DNA from: Neolewinella antarctica | Lineage (GTDB): Bacteria > Bacteroidota > Bacteroidia > Chitinophagales > Saprospiraceae | Direction: 5' to 3' | DNA: 64,000 nucleotides | Assembly: GCF_011927835.1 (NCBI RefSeq) | Contig: NZ_JAATJH010000005.1 | Span: forward strand, 390,561 to 454,560 | In this document: piece after piece, positions 41,064 through 51,100 of the stretch | Position numbering within the stretch: the stretch's first letter is position 1 | Layout of the letters: each line of letters begins with the position of its first letter | The notes under the pieces: generated by a model | Databases searched by the model: none | What the model was told of the DNA's origin: nothing | The model's input: the letters and a program-made list of their open reading frames with translations, nothing else | Program-made: the position numbers and the translations under genes

Positions 41064-43763
41064 ATGAATAAGACTACTTACTGGATTTTATTGGTGATGA
41101 TACTGCTGTCTGGAAACATTGAGGCGGGATACTCAACTGTTCCCCCGAATAAAATAGATACTCGCAGCTTAACTGAGAAGCTATCGGCTGGAGAAGATGT
41201 GGTGGAGCAATACGGTAACATCAGCTTAATAAATTTTCCGAAGACGTTTTCTGATAACCTTCTACAGCAACAAGGCGACCTATTAGCCAGCATCGAAGAC
41301 AAAGAAGTACGGGTTAGCTACCTAGCGGACTACGCCCAGACTAGCGACCAATTTGAAAACTACGAAGAAGCGGAGTTAATTCCTCACCTGAAAGAACCCT
41401 ACCGGCGGGTTTCCGGCGAGTTGACGCAGGCGGAACTGGACGATTTGATGAGTAACAATGTTTCATTCGTTCAGAGCCACTTCAAGACGTGGGCTAATAA
41501 GAACAGCATCCATATTGCCTACATGGCGATGATGTTCCTCAATTCTGAAGGTGGAACGGAGTACAAACTAAACCGCTACTTGATGTTCGGTGGCAGCGTG
41601 GTTCGTATTGATCGCATCAAAGCTAAGCAGGTCAGATCGCTAGTTGGTTTTGACCTGGCCGCGGGGGATAACGACACCTACCTACAGGACTACATTGATG
41701 AGTTGTACCGAGCGATGACCGATCGTGGGTACGTAATGACTGGAAGTATAACGCACGATGGTATTCAGTACGTAAATAACGATACCATTTACATAGATGA
41801 CGAGCAGGAAGGTTTGGTGAACGAATATAGCCAAAACCAACCGATAGAGTTAGTCTTTGGAGTGAATAGTCGGGATGCTGTGACCAATGTAACTTGGTCA
41901 GAATCTCCCGGTAGTATAAAGATGCTCAGCCAAAATTCAGGTAAAAGTGTTAGTGCAAGATTTCATCGGGACCACTATACTAAGTTGTCAAGAATTGATG
42001 TCGATTATGGTGATGGTATGAGCACGGTCGTGCACATCATGCCGGTCAACTTAAAAATCAAGTTTAGAAAAGACACCTATCAAACAAATGAGGAAAAGCC
42101 CGTTGAAATTGAGATATATAACAACTATGCTCTATTCTACCTGCCTGCAAGTACCTACATAAATATAAAGGTATTTTATGGCAAGTATGCTGATAATGTG
42201 GTGAGTAATTACTTACACAAACCTGACGATTTACCAGTATACGAGTGGACACCTGACGGAAGATGTGAAGATCACTTTGCCAGGGCTTCACTTGGTCATC
42301 CAGCGTATGAGAGCACCATTAGTAATGCTGAGAGCAGTGCTCTTAAGATAGTGTGCGGCAGGGAACTAGTAGGTTTAGAAGCTATTCCTAACTACTATGA
42401 TGCAGAAACGGAAAAATTCAATTGGAAACCTAAACGCAAAGCTAAAGAAGGCCAAACCATTTACTTTGTAACCACTAATGGCAATCAAGATACTCGCTCG
42501 CTGAAAGTGAAAGGTATCTATAATTCTCCGCAACCTAAAAGCCAAGATTTTTGGAATATATTGTTGCAAGGTGGTGGATATAGCCCAAGTGCGAAGGAAC
42601 CGAAATGGAATTACTCGCATAATTTAGATGAACGAAAAGTCCTCTGGCGAGATAATGAGCGAGAATTTAAGTTTGCTGATAATTATTTTCCTGGTACTTT
42701 CGAATGGCCAAGTTTATCGGATGCCTTCAACGACTTCGACTTTTTAGATCCTGATTCCTATATTCAGGTGCTGCAGGAAATGGATTTTAGCGGTGTCAAT
42801 GATGTCAATCGGTTCGAAGGTCTAGTAACGTATGAAGCTTTTAAACAGCAGAAATCAATATCTGCCGCTTTTTTGCACGAAAACAGAAGATCGTTCGATT
42901 TTACAAAGCTTATTGAGAAGTTCCCACTTAAATTAGGACCAAAGTTCTCGTCCGCAGCAGATAAAATTCAAAACCTTACAGATCTAAAAAGTAAAGCGAA
43001 AGAGAAAAGAAAGAAAGTTGAAGATCAATTTCCGGAGGGGGCGGATGAAAACGGGTATGATTACTACGGAAATCCTGCTTGGGATGGCACTTCAACTACA
43101 AATAGTGGTACTGAAACAGAGGTAATCCCTAGCGGAAGTTTTTTCTCTAATCTGTCGTGGAAAGCTGATGTGGCTTATTACAACAAGGAAGATGAAGAGA
43201 GTCCATCATATAGGCAACTATACAAGTTTGGACTAGGCGGATCTTACCGCTTAGTAAAAAAAACCATACCTCTTTTTGGTTGGCCAAACCCTATCATAAA
43301 AGCATATTTTTACATCAGTATAGAAGGCGGTCTTGCGCTAACTGTGGCACCAACCATTTCAAAAGATCACGCTGCTGATTACCTTTCAAACAGCTACCGA
43401 TTGGATAAACTGGCGGGAGAATTTACTGGGAAGTTGACTTTCGCAGGTGGGGCTACGCTTGGATTTCAGGACTTCATCGAAGACGCAACTAAAGATCTTT
43501 TCCAAATTAGTGGAGATGGTAAATTAAGCTACCCTTTTGAAGGAAAAATAAAATATGAAATAAACGAGCCGAGGTCAATATCAGATATTTCCGAAGGAGA
43601 ATGGATATTTGAATTAAATCACGGCCCGGCAGTGTTCACCGTAATATTACAAGTTAAACTAACCGCTTTGGATAGAATACCTTTTTTGAGTGGCTGGGAT
43701 TGGGACGTGGTAGATGTCAATTATCCGTGGACTTTATCGGAAAAACGTACTGAGCGGTGGTAA
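41064..43763 (+). CDS. Exported hypothetical protein, 899 aa
   Basis: Not recognised. ATG at 41064, 1 bp after the preceding stop; a TTG at 41052 would also be possible but overlaps that gene. Signal peptide about 1-21. The middle is a mixture of Ig-like stretches (PVNLKIKFRKDTYQTNEEKP) and charged helices (about 645-665, KSKAKEKRKKVEDQ). The last ~190 residues alternate hydrophobic and glycine-rich segments (KFGLGGSYRLVKK, AYFYISIEGGLALTV, LAGEFTGKLTFAGGATLGF), suggestive of a beta-barrel or solenoid. It is AT-rich, in sharp contrast to the GC-rich gene before it. Overlaps the next start by 7 bp. Confidence 0.75.
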   Translation: MNKTTYWILLVMILLSGNIEAGYSTVPPNKIDTRSLTEKLSAGEDVVEQYGNISLINFPKTFSDNLLQQQGDLLASIEDKEVRVSYLADYAQTSDQFENYEEAELIPHLKEPYRRVSGELTQAELDDLMSNNVSFVQSHFKTWANKNSIHIAYMAMMFLNSEGGTEYKLNRYLMFGGSVVRIDRIKAKQVRSLVGFDLAAGDNDTYLQDYIDELYRAMTDRGYVMTGSITHDGIQYVNNDTIYIDDEQEGLVNEYSQNQPIELVFGVNSRDAVTNVTWSESPGSIKMLSQNSGKSVSARFHRDHYTKLSRIDVDYGDGMSTVVHIMPVNLKIKFRKDTYQTNEEKPVEIEIYNNYALFYLPASTYINIKVFYGKYADNVVSNYLHKPDDLPVYEWTPDGRCEDHFARASLGHPAYESTISNAESSALKIVCGRELVGLEAIPNYYDAETEKFNWKPKRKAKEGQTIYFVTTNGNQDTRSLKVKGIYNSPQPKSQDFWNILLQGGGYSPSAKEPKWNYSHNLDERKVLWRDNEREFKFADNYFPGTFEWPSLSDAFNDFDFLDPDSYIQVLQEMDFSGVNDVNRFEGLVTYEAFKQQKSISAAFLHENRRSFDFTKLIEKFPLKLGPKFSSAADKIQNLTDLKSKAKEKRKKVEDQFPEGADENGYDYYGNPAWDGTSTTNSGTETEVIPSGSFFSNLSWKADVAYYNKEDEESPSYRQLYKFGLGGSYRLVKKTIPLFGWPNPIIKAYFYISIEGGLALTVAPTISKDHAADYLSNSYRLDKLAGEFTGKLTFAGGATLGFQDFIEDATKDLFQISGDGKLSYPFEGKIKYEINEPRSISDISEGEWIFELNHGPAVFTVILQVKLTALDRIPFLSGWDWDVVDVNYPWTLSEKRTERW

Positions 43764-44950
43764 ATCACAGTGACAATTTTTCATTCAAGACCCAATTTAG
43801 TAGATTGTTTAACATTCTTCTGATTGCATCATTCTCTTGGTCAATTGGTATTATTGTATTTGTAAGGTATCCCTACTTTACTGAAAACGATAGATGTACG
43901 TTACAGATGGTTGATATAAGTTATCCTCCTGCGACTGGTGGATACTATGCCCCAGTACTTATCAGTGAACCTTTTTCGGACGGATGTAGGGAACAAGTTT
44001 ATCTATCAAATCTGATAGGAACTAAAGACTATGCCGCCCTACAGCAGGCAGTGTTAGATGTTGAAAAAAGCGGATACGTTTTTTCTGGATACTGCAGCAA
44101 AGTATGCTACTTCGAAAAATCAGACAGAGTGCTTTCTCTCTCAGAGATAAAGAATATAAATATAAAAACAATGGCTACGGAACTTTTGCTGGCAATGACT
44201 CTATTGATCTGGCCGGCAGTACAACTGCTGCGAGGCAAAAAATTATTTTGGTGGGGTGTTTGCATTGTTATTTCGGCAACTCCAAATGCCTTGACCGCGC
44301 AAACCCCAAAGCTTGGAATTAACTTTCCAACTTACGCCGTACAAACCAAAATTGATACAGTATATACCTATATATATGATACCACCTCATTAATTCGCCG
44401 TACCAACCTGGACACAAATGACATAAGCCTACAGTATCCAGAACAAGTGCTAGAGGCTATGGTTAACTCCACTGGAAACGATTGGGTCGACTTTTACGCT
44501 GAACCAAATGGTGTTGAGCGTAAATACAAAAAAGAACGCCATTACGTCACGTTAAATAAATCAGCAAGCGAAGACTTTTATTTTAGACCAGTACTAAAAC
44601 TTGTCTACTTGTACGAAGGCGAAGTAACTACATTTATCCGATATCGAATCGTTGACCAGAGAGTTCCTTTCAATATCGCTGCGCTCTGTGCAATAAAGAA
44701 GGTTGGGGACAAGTACTTGTTAAAAACAAAGCCCACCCGGGCCGACATAACATTCGCTCTTACCTACCTCAAGAAGGATGTATTGATGGGTCTACTTGAC
44801 CCCAATCGCGATGACCTTAACAAGCTTAAAGAAAAGGTCTTTACGGATGAAAAACTAGACTTGAGTCTGTTAGGACAATATTTCATGTACTGGTACCAAA
44901 ATACGGAGTTTTTCGATTACGAAATCAAGAATTACGTAGAGAAAATTTAA
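43757..44950 (+). CDS. Membrane-anchored exported protein, 397 aa, paralogue of 46283
   Basis: Unknown function. GTG start overlapping the previous stop, so probably coupled translation. It has one transmembrane segment (about 18-36), a cysteine-containing extracytoplasmic domain (to ~130), a second membrane segment (about 138-155) and then a hydrophobic stretch ending NALTAQ that looks like a built-in signal peptide. A C-terminal domain follows (about 190-397). That domain has YPEQVLEAMVNSTGNDWVDFY and IKKVGDKYLLKTKP, which align with SYPEGVLVKLMSAS and IKKDGRWYIDEKP in the protein at 46283. The two genes share architecture and order and are clearly paralogous. Confidence 0.75.
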   Translation: MVNHSDNFSFKTQFSRLFNILLIASFSWSIGIIVFVRYPYFTENDRCTLQMVDISYPPATGGYYAPVLISEPFSDGCREQVYLSNLIGTKDYAALQQAVLDVEKSGYVFSGYCSKVCYFEKSDRVLSLSEIKNINIKTMATELLLAMTLLIWPAVQLLRGKKLFWWGVCIVISATPNALTAQTPKLGINFPTYAVQTKIDTVYTYIYDTTSLIRRTNLDTNDISLQYPEQVLEAMVNSTGNDWVDFYAEPNGVERKYKKERHYVTLNKSASEDFYFRPVLKLVYLYEGEVTTFIRYRIVDQRVPFNIAALCAIKKVGDKYLLKTKPTRADITFALTYLKKDVLMGLLDPNRDDLNKLKEKVFTDEKLDLSLLGQYFMYWYQNTEFFDYEIKNYVEKI

Positions 44951-44952
44951 TC

Positions 44953-45600
44953 ATGAAAATCACATTACTATTTTTTTTAGGGCTGTTATCAGGGGCAACA
45001 TTGCGAAGTCAAATTGATTGGTCTACGTGTGTTCCTAAACCCACGGCGGTAGTTAATAGCGAGATCATCTATCATTCAGTAGTGGCGTGGGATACCGCCG
45101 TAATAACGCTGATCGACAGTTCCTCAACAATTGCAAGGATTGACTTGAGCATCTATGAAGCAAAAGCCTTTTCAAATTTTATAAAAGATGTAGCACTTCT
45201 CGATGGAGTTGAGATTGCTCCAACTGCAATTATACGCAGCCTAAACCCAAATTATGGGATCTGCGCTGAGCCAAATACTGTGGATTGTAAGCAGTATTTT
45301 ATCAGAATAGAAGGAGCGACATTCAACGGTGAAAATTTTACTGCAATAGGTGTAGCCGTAGTGACGGATGGTGAGTTGAAAATTATTCAATCATTAAAAG
45401 AAAAAGCCATCAATAATTCATCTAATCCATCACGACTAGTTAAGAACTTGAACTTCCGGAAATTCCAATCAGCATTCGCAGCAAGTGACAATAAATTGGG
45501 TCCCGATTTACAATTGTTCGGAGATTGTGAAATGCTACATCTCCAGGGATTATATGACATTGACTGCATTTTGTCGGTCGTCAACAAAAATAAGAAATAA
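44953..45600 (+). CDS. Exported hypothetical protein, 215 aa
   Basis: Not recognised. Signal peptide (about 1-19). The mature protein has six cysteines (WSTCVPKP, YGICAEP, DCKQYF, GDCEML, DIDCIL), which suggests disulfides in an extracytoplasmic location. ATG start 2 bp after the preceding stop. Its own stop overlaps the next start (TAATG), so the group 41064-47706 behaves as one transcript. AT-rich. Confidence 0.7.
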   Translation: MKITLLFFLGLLSGATLRSQIDWSTCVPKPTAVVNSEIIYHSVVAWDTAVITLIDSSSTIARIDLSIYEAKAFSNFIKDVALLDGVEIAPTAIIRSLNPNYGICAEPNTVDCKQYFIRIEGATFNGENFTAIGVAVVTDGELKIIQSLKEKAINNSSNPSRLVKNLNFRKFQSAFAASDNKLGPDLQLFGDCEMLHLQGLYDIDCILSVVNKNKK

Positions 45601-46277
45601 TGCACCTCCTAAAATTTGCTGCGTTTGTTCTGTTAGGTGTATTATTTACTATCGGCCTGCCTCTAAACGCCCAAAACACAAACCAAAACACCACCGACTC
45701 CCTAATAACCCTACAAACCCAAATAATAAACGCCCGCGAATCCCTGGGCCGCCTAGACACCATCCGCCAAAAAATAAAGACCGCCGTCAACATCGGCAAA
45801 TTCATCCAGAAACTGGATAACCTGGAGGCGATCACCTTTCCCGTCGTGCTGGGCGACACCATCAGCGGCGTACCGATCTACATCGCCTTCGACAAGCTAC
45901 AACTGCACCCCGATTACGCACAACTGGAAACGTACGTGCTCATCCAGCTGCCGCAGCGGGAAATCGAGGGGGCCGGCACTACGGAGTACACGAAACTCCT
46001 GTTCGGTACCCCGGACCTCAAATTTAGCCACGACGGCGGCATCGTTGGCGACGCGCGGATCGGGCTGCTCGGTGACTTCCCCATCGCGACCAAAACCTCG
46101 GCCAAAGCCGCCTTCATCCTCAAATCGTGGCGGCAGGAAAGCATCGGAAATACGACTCAGGATGCGGGTACTTACGTCACCATCGACTGCGACGGCTTCG
46201 TGGAAATGGGCCTGGCTACCGACGTATTGTTTAGCCGGGAATGGATGCTGCCGAACTCTAACCCGTGGCAATTATAA
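45600..46277 (+). pseudogene. Truncated copy of the 1193-aa protein's N-terminal module, 225 aa
   Basis: Codons from 45669 to 46254 match 48199-48784 base for base with no indel and about 29 substitutions (about 95% identity). The two copies have different signal peptides, so homology begins right at the signal cleavage region (QNTNQNT). It ends at ...REWMLP, where this copy adds NSNPWQL and stops while the other continues for about 980 residues. The frame is intact and preceded by TAATG coupling, so it may be expressed as a short secreted module. GC-rich inside AT-rich surroundings. Confidence 0.75.
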
Positions 46278-46282
46278 TCAAC

Positions 46283-47461
46283 ATGAATCATCCAGATAGT
46301 TCTATCGTGATTGTTACGATCGTGGCAATAGTTCTAGCAGCATTTGCAATGATCCTTACATGGCCAAAATCGGTCGTGTACACGTGTGATGATGTTAAAT
46401 TTGACAAGATCAGCATTACCGGTAAGCAGTCATCAGGAGATGCTGCTTATTCCTACACTTATTATAAGGGTGTTTCAACATATGGTAATACTTCAGTAAA
46501 GCTGTCAGATGAACATTTCCATGTTTTTTTTCCAGATAAATATCCACGAGATAATGAATTTATTGTCAACCGAGATACATTATATGAAGCGAAGGTGTAT
46601 TTTTTACCGAACGGTAAAACCTTTTTGCGGCAACCAGAAGATTGTAAGGAATGGAAAGATGATAATCAATTCAAAATATACATTTCTTTCATACTTTTTA
46701 TACCTCTTATCCTGCTAACTGTTAGACTCTTTTGGAAGACAATAGTCTACATGAGAAAACATTTATTCTTACTGACCCTATTCTTGATCATCCAGGTGAA
46801 CATACAGGCGCAAGAGGTGGATAGCACGACTGTATTTCTTGTAAATGAAGTTAAAGAGAATGCTGTCTTATTGAATTACCCTATCGGGAACATCATCTTG
46901 CGTCAAACTGACGGATACACTATTTCAACATCATATCCAGAAGGTGTTCTTGTGAAATTGATGTCAGCTAGTGACACGGTTTTGCTAAATAGCTTATTCC
47001 TTCGAGGAGATGCCAGGTTTATGTTCCCGATTCCAGCGCAGTACGTAAATGCGGTGAATACGAGTATCCAGGGTAATGTAGGTATTCAGCCACAATACAA
47101 AATTGAATTCCAGGGAAGTACCGATACAACTTGCTACTTAAAGTTTTCATGTGTTCAACTGTCAGATGGCACAGGTCAACTGGTAATGATGCGTATGATT
47201 AAGAAAGATGGGCGTTGGTATATAGATGAGAAACCGATAGAAGTGAAGTTGTCGGTAGCTATCTCGTCGACAAAAAAAGATGTGCTGCACCAAATCCTCA
47301 CGGGAGAAACTTCTAATGAGCAATTAAGCAGGTACCATCAAGCTGTGGCTAGCGAAGGGGTAGTATCTCTTGATGCATTCGTCGAGGTCTACTTATCATG
47401 GTTTAATGGTGATACCAAATTATCTAAGGAGCAGACTGCTGAATACACAAATCAAGTTTAA
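46283..47461 (+). CDS. Membrane-anchored exported protein, 392 aa, paralogue of 43757
   Basis: Unknown function. I use the ATG at 46283; a GTG at 46265 would extend it into the preceding gene. It has a transmembrane segment (about 8-26), an extracytoplasmic domain (to ~130) and a second membrane segment (about 132-150). Then comes an internal segment starting Met-Arg-Lys that looks exactly like a signal peptide and ends in VNIQAQ. The C-terminal domain shares SYPEGVLVKLM, IKKDGRWYIDEKP and STKKDVLHQIL with its paralogue at 43757. The layout suggests an ancient fusion of a two-helix membrane protein with a secreted protein. Its stop overlaps the next ATG (TAATG). Confidence 0.75.
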   Translation: MNHPDSSIVIVTIVAIVLAAFAMILTWPKSVVYTCDDVKFDKISITGKQSSGDAAYSYTYYKGVSTYGNTSVKLSDEHFHVFFPDKYPRDNEFIVNRDTLYEAKVYFLPNGKTFLRQPEDCKEWKDDNQFKIYISFILFIPLILLTVRLFWKTIVYMRKHLFLLTLFLIIQVNIQAQEVDSTTVFLVNEVKENAVLLNYPIGNIILRQTDGYTISTSYPEGVLVKLMSASDTVLLNSLFLRGDARFMFPIPAQYVNAVNTSIQGNVGIQPQYKIEFQGSTDTTCYLKFSCVQLSDGTGQLVMMRMIKKDGRWYIDEKPIEVKLSVAISSTKKDVLHQILTGETSNEQLSRYHQAVASEGVVSLDAFVEVYLSWFNGDTKLSKEQTAEYTNQV

Positions 47462-47706
47462 TGAAAACATTAATTGGAATAATTATTTCGTGCCTACTTA
47501 GTCTAGGAGTAGTCAGCAGCCAAGTGGGTGAAGACTATTACTCAGCGCTGCCAAGTTCCAAAGTGAAACTTATTCATTCGACACCAACGGTGTATCAGGT
47601 GTATAAACCGCGTCCGCTTAATCAAGCATCAACTGAAATTCTGGAGAAATTTATGAGGCAATCGACTCAGCAACTATTTTTCCGTGCGCAAGATGTGTCA
47701 AAATAG
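47461..47706 (+). CDS. Small exported protein, 81 aa, possibly broken
   Basis: Not recognised. Signal peptide (about 1-20, ending VVSSQ) and a 60-residue mature part. Start coupled to the previous gene by TAATG. It ends at 47706, and the same frame reopens after three stops within about 40 bp as the frame at 47749. The two could be pieces of one former gene, but no relative is known to test this. Confidence 0.55.
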   Translation: MKTLIGIIISCLLSLGVVSSQVGEDYYSALPSSKVKLIHSTPTVYQVYKPRPLNQASTEILEKFMRQSTQQLFFRAQDVSK

Positions 47707-47748
47707 CAGTTTCTTTTTTAACATATTTAGCCATATGAATTATGTAGT

Positions 47749-48093
47749 ATGCGAGCAGGTAAGGTATGTAGTGTCGGACTCTCCGGCGCAGAAGATACAA
47801 TCAGTGTATTTCAACTTGGGATATCGTCTTTACTTGATAAAATTGACAGCCCTATTTCATTTCCGGAAGTTGTCCTAGCAAAAAATATGAGCCTTAAGGC
47901 CGTAAAGTCATTACTCAGGATCGGGTATACGCGAGCCCCTGACCGCACACTGCGGGAGTTGTCCGATTGCCGAAATTCACACGTTCAGGATAGAATGGGC
48001 GAAGGCTGTCTAGCCGAAAAATTTTCCGACGTGACGCTAGCTGAAATTCAAAATCTCAACAGTATTTTGGAGGACTATTTTACGTCGAATTAA
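47749..48093 (+). CDS. Hypothetical ORF, 114 aa, possible gene remnant
   Basis: Not recognised. No signal peptide. Predominantly helical second half (RTLRELSDCRN ... EIQNLNSILEDYF). It shares the frame of the 81-aa gene before it, with stops between. No clear ribosome binding site. It could be a 5'-truncated remnant or a small real gene. A candidate promoter for the next gene follows its stop. Confidence 0.4.
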   Translation: MRAGKVCSVGLSGAEDTISVFQLGISSLLDKIDSPISFPEVVLAKNMSLKAVKSLLRIGYTRAPDRTLRELSDCRNSHVQDRMGEGCLAEKFSDVTLAEIQNLNSILEDYFTSN

Positions 48094-48096
48094 TCT

Positions 48097-48104
48097 TATA
48101 TTTG
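48097..48104 (+). promoter_or_regulatory. Candidate promoter of the 1193-aa gene
   Basis: TATATTTG is an exact TAnnTTTG -7 box 35 bp before the ATG at 48139. A TTTG at 48066-48069 is farther upstream than the usual -33 box. It would give this gene and the FN3 gene after it their own transcript. Confidence 0.5.
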
Positions 48105-48138
48105 TGTCTATTTTGATTACGTAGTTAACACCATCTTC

Positions 48139-51100
48139 ATGAAGGCCTTATTCCTGTATTCCATTTTGATGTGTGCATTGTGCCTAAGTAGCCTCCAAGC
48201 CCAAAACACAAACCAAAACACCACCGACTCCCTAACCACCCTACAAACCCAAATAATAAACGCCCGCGAATCCCTAGGCCGCTTAGACACCATCCGCCAA
48301 AAAATAAAAACCGCCGTCAACATCGGCAAATTCATCCAGAAACTGGACAACCTGGAGGCGATCACCTTCCCCGTCGTGCTGGGCGACACCATCAGCGGCG
48401 TACCGATCTACATCGCTTTCGACAAGCTGCAGTTGCACCCTGATTACGCACAACTGGAAACGTACGTGCTCATTCAGCTACCGCAGCGGGAAATCGAGGG
48501 GGCCGGCACTACGGAGTACACGGAACTCTTGTTCGGTACCCCGGATCTGAAATTCAGTCACGACGGCGGCATCGTCGGCGACGCGCGGATCGGGCTGCTC
48601 GGTGACTTCCCCATCGCGACCAAAAACTCCGCTAAAGCCGCCTTTATCCTCAAATCCTGGCGGCAGGAAAGCATCGGAAATACGACTCAGGATGCGGGTA
48701 CTTACGTCACCATCGACTGCGACGGCTTCGTGGAAATGGGCCTGGCCGCCGACGTATTGTTCAGCCGGGAATGGATGCTGCCGACCGACGAGAGCGGCGT
48801 CCCCCAGGGGCGGCAACGGGTGCAAGCCAGCTTTAGTACCGTCGTGCAGGACTGGAACAATATGCTCTTCGAAGTCAACTTGCCCGACTTCGTCCTCACG
48901 AAGTTTCCCGACGTTGGCTTCAACCTTACGAACGCGGTTTTTGACTTCAGCGACTACCGCAACAGCGCCAAAATGCAACTGCCCGAAGGCTACGCTGAGC
49001 GCTACCTGCCGCCCGGTAACCTCAATTTGTGGCGGGGCATCTACATCGAAGAACTCAGCATAAGTTTGCCCCGCCAGTTTGAAGACTGTACGGCCAGCAA
49101 CGACCCGCCCGGGGGCAACAGAAGGGGCATGCTGTTGCTGGACCAGGCGGGCGAATACGCGTTCGCCAACGGCGGAACCCCGCTCACGTTGCGGGATCGG
49201 GGGCCCAGCGCAGCGGGAGTTCCCACGGTCACCACTGGAAATACTTCTCTGCTTTACCCAGACTACCCGGCACCCGCGACCGCGCCCAAAACAACCCCGC
49301 AAGAGCCCGACACGCTGACCAGCGCAGCCAATGACTGCCGGGTAAAAGTCGGCGTCAAACACCTCCTGATTGACTTTGGGGTCGGTGTGAGTGGTAATTT
49401 TTACGGCGAGAACGTCCTGAGTTTAGGAAATATGGATGGTTGGGCGTTCACGGTAGATACGCTGCGGGTGAATATCCTGGCTAACCGGGTGAAAGCCTTT
49501 GGCTTCGGGGGCGAACTTCAGATTAGTTTGAATAAGGAAGACGAAGCCTTTAATTACAGTGCCTTCATCAACCCGCCCGACAAGACTTACAACTTCCGGG
49601 TGGAAACCCAGAAGAGCTACAAATTCGACGTCTTCAAAATGGCGGAGGTCAGTATTGATTCCTCTTCCTATGTCGACATCGAAGTCATCAACGGCCGCTT
49701 CAAACCGTCCGCCGTCCTGACTGGCTACGCGGCGATCAAGGGTAAAATCGGTAGCAAAGATGACGACTCCAGCCTACCCTCGGACAAGCAAACAATCAAA
49801 GCGCCGAGGATAGATTTTGTGAAACTGTTCGTCTCGACGGACGTGCGCAAACCCATCGGCCTGCTAGAAGGTGGAAGCCTGGAACTTACTTCTAGCCCCA
49901 CGCTACTGGGTTACCCCCTGCCCGTCGCGGACATGCGGCTGACGAATAGAGAAAACGGCATCGCGCTGAACGTCAGCGTTCGGCTCAACTTAGCCGCCCA
50001 GGGCGATAATGGCTTCAGCGCGGGCACGGACATCGCCATCCTCGGTAAGCCCGATCTAGTTCCCTACAGTAACGACCCTCTCGACCCCGACAATTACGGA
50101 GACCCCAACGACCCGAATAACCAACGCGTCGCCAGGTTTAGGAGCGACGGGCTTACGGTCGCGCAGATTTTTGTAAAGATTAAAACACCGGGCCTCGACG
50201 TGGAGGGCTACGCCAATGTTTTTGAAGCCGACCCCACTTACGGCCGGGGTTTTCAGGGGTCGCTTTCCGTGCGCGTTGGGCCAGACCCGGCCGCACCACT
50301 CGTTGTCGTCGAGCTCAACGCGATGTTTGGACAGACCGAGTTTAAATACTGGTACGTAGATGGGTTCGTGGAAGTAGATAAAGTAGGTATCCCCCTGATC
50401 CCCGGCGTCTTGGAGGCCAACGGCTTCGGTGGTGGCGCGTATTACCACATGAAAATGGTCGGCGCGAATCTGCTCGACGGGTCCGACGGAAGCATCGGAA
50501 CGATGAGCAGTGGCGTCCGCTACGAACCCAACGAAAGCATTACGTTGGGCCTCAAAGCTTCCCTCGCTTTTCGCTCGCCACCGCCGAACACGACGCTCGA
50601 CGGGGTTGCCACGCTGGAGCTGGCTTTTTCTGGGACGGGCCTACAGGACATCATGTTCTACGGCCGCATTGAGGTGGTTAGCCCTAAGGCTAATAGCTGG
50701 ATGGCGAAGAAGCAGGAGAGTATGGAGAAGCAGGTCGGCCGTTTAGCTCAGGAGACGGAGGAAGCCCGTAAAGACAGCGAGGGCGCAATTCGTAATCAAC
50801 GCGATGCGATTTTGGGAGCAGTGTTTCTACGCCTCAATTTCGAGCGCGGCTTCGAATTCCAGGGCACCTTCGAAGCGCGCGTATCCGCCGCCGAGGGCAA
50901 ACTCGAAGGTGGCGGGATGATCGATATTCTAATCTCCGAACCACAGGACCGTTGGCACATCTACGTGGGTGGGTACACGGACGGGTCAATCGTAGCCAAC
51001 ACGGGGACGCGGGTGTATCCCGTACAGGTGGCCATCCGCCTGGGTGCTGGAATTACGGGTTCCGCCGGTGCTTACTTTATGATGGGTAACGATATTCCCG

